64,000 nt of DNA from a bacterium (GTDB lineage Bacteria; AUK180), in assembly GCA_023144005.1 (NCBI GenBank), contig JAGLGN010000021.1, positions 35,941 to 99,940 on the forward strand, given 5' to 3'. The first letter of the stretch is position 1; every line of letters starts with the position of its first letter. A program made the position numbers and the translations under genes. This document shows, in pieces, positions 61,027 to 64,000 of the stretch. The notes beneath the pieces were generated by a model. The model saw nothing but the letters and a program-made list of their open reading frames with translations, was not told where the DNA came from and ran no database searches.

Positions 61027-61124
61027 GAATCAAGGAGTATTGGGTGTCCACGGAAAATCGTATTCCTATTGGATCTTCATATGGGATCCCATTTCTCTCC
61101 CCGTACTTCTGTTAGGAGGTGTTT

Positions 61125-62495
61125 GTGAAAAGATCATTTCTGATCCTGATTTCCTTAGTGTTGATTTCAAATTTATTCAGTGCGGGGTACTATTTGTCCG
61201 GTACAGGGAGCAAGGCGGCTTCTCTGGGGGGAGCATTTAGAGCACAGGCGGATGATTATTCCGCTGCTTTTTGGAATCCGGCTGGCCTTTCCTGGGTCGA
61301 CGGCAAAGAGTTTTCATTATTAGGCGGCATGATCTATCCTGCCGCAGAGATCACCCTGATCGATCCTGAGCATGGCTACAGGACCACAGAAGTAATGATG
61401 AAGACCAAGATGTCCCTGATCCCCAATCTCGGCTTTTTCACTCCCCTGATGGAGGGGAAAATGAGATTGGGTCTTTCCGTTTTCATTCCTGTCGGAATGG
61501 GTTCATTCTGGGACCTTTACACCCTTCCCCTGGGATATAATGATGATGTGGAATTTGAAGAGATCGATACTTTCAGCGACCTTAAGGTTATTGATATTCA
61601 TCCTACCTTTTCTTATTTACTTAGCGAAGAATTAAGTATTGGAGTTGGAGTGGGCTATCAGATAGTGTTGATAGAAATGGGTTCGGTAATGTTGACACCT
61701 ACCGGGCAAACATATCCCATAGATTATCTTGCCTCTTTTGCGGAATTTTCCGGCGGCGGTTATGCTATTTCATACAATGCCGGTGTTCTGTATAAGGCCT
61801 CGGAAAAATTATCTCTTGCTTTAACTTTTAACGGAGGAACTGCCTTGACTCTTTCCGGCGACGCTTCAATAGACCTTTATACCCCCATTGCGCTTCAGCT
61901 TGCGCAGCCTACTGTTTTTACGGACGATATCATTTCAAGTGAAAGCCTGCCTGAGGGGGATCGGCCTACATTCGAGACCGAACTTGCCATGCCAATGGTA
62001 ATTGGCGCCGGAGTTCACACTCAGCTTACAGATCGTTTGAGTTTGAATGCCGACTTATCATATACCCTATGGTCTCAATACAAATCTCTTGATATTACAT
62101 TTACCGGAAAGAATCCACTTGGCGATGATCTGGAAGAATTGTCCCAGGCAAAGAATTGGAAAGACACCATACGCCTGGCAGTAGGATTTTCCCGGGCCCT
62201 TGGGGAGTCGTCATATCTGAATCTCGGTTATTTCTTTGAAACATCTCCGATCCCAGATGAATCCTTTGATCCCTTGATCCCGGATACGGGTCTGAAACAT
62301 TCCCTGAATCTGGGATTCGGCTATAAGTTCAATGAAAATATTGGATTTGTGTTGAATGTGGAGAATACATTCCTTCCCGAAAAGACCGTTGAGGAATATT
62401 CCGATCCCAATGAAGACGGTGAATGGGACAATGTCCCCGGTGAGTACGAGCTGAATGTATTCAGTGCTAATGCGGCATTTACATACAGCTTTTAA
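61125..62495 (+). CDS. FadL/OmpP1/TodX-type outer-membrane transport protein
   Basis: A 456-residue barrel with a signal peptide (about 1-19, ending NLFSA). The N-terminal part has GTGSKAASLGGAFRAQADDY followed by SAAFWNPAGLSW, the conserved 'NPAGL' element of FadL-family hatch domains, which import hydrophobic compounds. Later strands are FGVGYQIVLIEMG-like, and the C-terminus is FSANAAFTYSF with the terminal Phe of outer-membrane proteins. GTG start with AGGAGG 5 nt upstream. The esterase lipoprotein gene follows 9 bp later. Confidence 0.88.
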   Translation: MKRSFLILISLVLISNLFSAGYYLSGTGSKAASLGGAFRAQADDYSAAFWNPAGLSWVDGKEFSLLGGMIYPAAEITLIDPEHGYRTTEVMMKTKMSLIPNLGFFTPLMEGKMRLGLSVFIPVGMGSFWDLYTLPLGYNDDVEFEEIDTFSDLKVIDIHPTFSYLLSEELSIGVGVGYQIVLIEMGSVMLTPTGQTYPIDYLASFAEFSGGGYAISYNAGVLYKASEKLSLALTFNGGTALTLSGDASIDLYTPIALQLAQPTVFTDDIISSESLPEGDRPTFETELAMPMVIGAGVHTQLTDRLSLNADLSYTLWSQYKSLDITFTGKNPLGDDLEELSQAKNWKDTIRLAVGFSRALGESSYLNLGYFFETSPIPDESFDPLIPDTGLKHSLNLGFGYKFNENIGFVLNVENTFLPEKTVEEYSDPNEDGEWDNVPGEYELNVFSANAAFTYSF

Positions 62496-62504
62496 GGAGG
62501 GAAT

Positions 62505-63644
62505 ATGAAAAAACTGATAACACATATATTGATCGGGATGCTGACAATTGCTTTATTGGTGATCGTAGGATGTAAGTATGAGGCTCCGGTCGAACCGTTA
62601 CCGTCTTTGAGCGGGTCTTTGGAATTGGAAACCATTGTCGCGGCTTATCTGGGCGGCACTGTGAAGGAGTATTACGTTTATCTGCCTCCTTCATATGATA
62701 CATCTGCAGATTCATTTCCGGTCATCTACTTATTCCACGGCTTCGGATTTGACTATAGCTATTTTAAGAATTGGACGGCAATAAAATATCTTTTGGATGA
62801 ATTGATCTCCGATGAAGCAATTCAGGAAATGGTCGTGGTAATGCCCGATGGAAAGAATGACCTTGCGGGAAGCTTTTACACGAACTCATATGATGTTTAC
62901 AATAGCACAGGGGTCTTCGGGTACTATGAGAATTATATGATCCAAGAGCTTATTCCCACTGCCGAGGCACTTTATGCGAAGATCGATCCGGCGCGGCGCG
63001 CCATAGGTGGAATATCGATGGGAGGCTATGGTTCTATGTATCTGGCTGAGAACAACTCGGCTATGTTTCAAACGGTATTTTCCCATAGCGGCCCTATTTA
63101 TTTTGAAGCTCTAAAACCGATTTTACCCGGAGTTGTCGCGGAAAATCCTCTGGGATTGACACAGACAAATGTTACAGCCGGTGTCTCCGGACCCTCCGCT
63201 GAGCGTCCGCTGACCGCCATGGGCTTCGCCATGTCGGGAGCATTTGACCCTATAAAGAGCGCAAGCCCCGCTGATTTTGGTTCAGATACGGATGCAAGAT
63301 TTATCCTATCATCACCGGGTGACGGATATTATTATGGAGTTGAGGTTCCTTTTGACCCTGTTACAAGTGTATTTAATGATACGATCTTCGATACGATCTG
63401 GGTACCGAATTTTGACCCTTCCGATCCAACTCGTATCGCTAATTTAAACGGCCTTAACATATTTTTTGATGCAGGCGATCAGGATGAATTGGGGATGAAT
63501 TTCCAGGCCGTTGGATTCAGCGGCGTTCTGGATGCCGTATTGCCCGCTCAAGCGTACACATATGAAACATTTACGGGCGGACATACAAATAAGCTGTATG
63601 AACGTCTTCGAGTATCGTTGAAATTTGTTTCTGACAATTTCTGA
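62505..63644 (+). CDS. Esterase lipoprotein (alpha/beta-hydrolase, putative esterase family)
   Basis: A 379-residue protein with a lipoprotein signal (hydrophobic to LVIVGCKYE, acylated Cys about residue 23) and a putative-esterase fold: VYLPPSYDTSADSFPVIYLF, HGFGFDYSYFKNW, MPDGKND, then the nucleophile elbow GGISMGGYGSMYLAE and the His in TFTGGHTN. An Asp in IFFDAGDQDELG could complete the triad. Such enzymes cleave acyl esters, for example on polysaccharides. Encoded 9 bp after the FadL-like transporter, so it may release a product that the transporter takes up. Confidence 0.85.
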   Translation: MKKLITHILIGMLTIALLVIVGCKYEAPVEPLPSLSGSLELETIVAAYLGGTVKEYYVYLPPSYDTSADSFPVIYLFHGFGFDYSYFKNWTAIKYLLDELISDEAIQEMVVVMPDGKNDLAGSFYTNSYDVYNSTGVFGYYENYMIQELIPTAEALYAKIDPARRAIGGISMGGYGSMYLAENNSAMFQTVFSHSGPIYFEALKPILPGVVAENPLGLTQTNVTAGVSGPSAERPLTAMGFAMSGAFDPIKSASPADFGSDTDARFILSSPGDGYYYGVEVPFDPVTSVFNDTIFDTIWVPNFDPSDPTRIANLNGLNIFFDAGDQDELGMNFQAVGFSGVLDAVLPAQAYTYETFTGGHTNKLYERLRVSLKFVSDNF

Positions 63645-63659
63645 TAATACCGTATTTAT

Positions 63660-64000
63660 GAATCAGCTCACCAGGAGTGTACTGTTCCATAAATACCTTG
63701 ACAATGGAATGTTTAGATTTGAGTCAATTTCAACGATAAATGCAGTCTGAAGTGTGAAGGGTGAGGTGTAAAGTGGGAAAAAACAGGACGAAATAAAACT
63801 GGATCCCACGGTCACAAGTTCCCTCTGGATGACATTCTCCTCTTCTTTATTTCCTTCCCTCATCCGCTCACCGGGAGCCCGGCAGCGCCGGGCGACCAAC
63901 CTGAAAGAGTTTTGAACCGTTTAAGTGACATTGACATTTTTAACGGCATGAATGAATGGTGGCGAAGCCGAAAATATCCAATTGTCTGAGTGAGCGAAAG
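63660..64000 (-). repeat. Dispersed intergenic repeat, family 1, copy B (reaches the window end)
   Basis: Inverted counterpart of the copy at 17720-18012, with the same GC hairpin (63877-63893) but a different short tandem tract (63746-63777, CACTTTACACCTCACCC-like units on the minus strand) and no 17962-type hairpin. It continues to the end of the window. No gene is seen between the esterase stop and the window end. Confidence 0.85.

Larger units (their letters stand above)
60576..61124. other. Divergent intergenic region with two promoters
   Basis: This gap separates the minus-strand barrel gene from the plus-strand FadL-like gene. It carries the promoters at 60657-60685 (minus) and 60998-61026 (plus). 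A short frame starting at 61025 lacks a ribosome-binding site and overlaps the FadL-like gene. Nothing else was recognised in the about 310 bp between the promoters. Confidence 0.55.

Noticed and set aside
61025..61240. Short plus-strand open frame upstream of the FadL-like gene
   Set aside because: It starts at the -10 box, lacks a ribosome-binding site and overlaps the better-supported FadL-like gene in another frame.
1..64000. CRISPR array, tRNA or rRNA genes
   Set aside because: No regular spaced repeats of 25-40 bp, no tRNA cloverleaf-like sequences in gaps, and no rRNA-like conserved words were seen; the tandem tracts have 7-15-bp units without spacers.

Overview
The window reads as a chromosomal segment of an uncultured, strictly anaerobic, double-membraned (Gram-negative type) bacterium. 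The evidence is two TolC-like proteins, two MacA-like adaptors, five outer-membrane beta-barrel proteins, a LolA-like protein, oxygen-sensitive iron-sulfur enzymes and a cytosolic NiFe hydrogenase. Base composition is moderate (low-to-mid 40s % GC by eye). Gene content (DUF6754 membrane proteins, very long secreted TPR proteins, carbamoyltransferase next to DUF5989) recalls candidate phyla such as WOR-3/Stahlbacteria, Cloacimonadota and relatives. That placement is only an impression. No rRNA, tRNA, CRISPR array, transposase or phage gene was found.

Region 1 (1-17.4 kb, all minus strand) is an energy and carbon block. A strong promoter at about 17.4 kb leads into class I fumarase (two subunits), 2-oxoacid:ferredoxin oxidoreductase (ferredoxin domain fused to the alpha subunit, then beta and gamma), HdrA, MvhD, MvhG, HdrC, HdrB, a two-subunit soluble fumarate reductase and malic enzyme. 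A second cluster follows with a NiFe-hydrogenase maturation protease, HypA, HypB and the hydrogenase large subunit MvhA. Read together, these encode a soluble H2-oxidising Mvh-Hdr electron-bifurcating complex whose HdrBC arm is encoded directly beside, and partly overlapping in transcription with, fumarate reductase instead of a heterodisulfide-dependent enzyme. The simplest inference is H2-driven fumarate reduction coupled to ferredoxin reduction, with the ferredoxin feeding reductive carboxylation to 2-oxoglutarate. This is the most interesting part of the window.

Region 2 (18-29.6 kb, plus strand) carries a TolC/YIP1-like/MacA/MacB-ATPase/MacB-permease export operon, a four-gene cassette of membrane proteins with a DUF6754 protein and no known function, and a trio of ECF sigma factor, small membrane protein (possible anti-sigma) and membrane-anchored bactofilin-like protein.

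Region 3 (29.5-38 kb, minus strand) is an apparent operon of DUF5989 protein, small membrane protein, NodU/CmcH-type carbamoyltransferase and a 2132-residue secreted beta-propeller/TPR protein ending in what looks like an inactive CHAT peptidase domain.

Region 4 (38-50 kb) is mostly housekeeping: methyltransferase, phosphodiesterase, glutamyl-tRNA synthetase, dihydrolipoamide dehydrogenase, TPR proteins, FAD-linked oxidase, RidA, SpoVG, phosphohexomutase, and a minus-strand surface-glycan trio (dolichol-phosphate-mannose-synthase-like enzyme, GT39-like membrane transferase, methyltransferase).

Region 5 (50-63.6 kb) has outer-membrane barrels (two tandem paralogues, one FadL-like), a second TolC/MacA/MacB-permease operon that lacks its ATPase and instead continues into a PaaK-like adenylating enzyme and a GNAT acetyltransferase, and an esterase lipoprotein.

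Intergenic DNA is unusual. Two families of dispersed repeats occur as mirror-image pairs (17.7 and 63.8 kb; 23.4 and 57.6 kb), and many gaps hold degenerate tandem tracts of 7-15 bp units. Promoters of clear TTGACA-17-TATAAT type can be read in front of several operons; three genes start exactly 5 nt after the -10 box with no ribosome-binding site, suggesting leaderless mRNAs.
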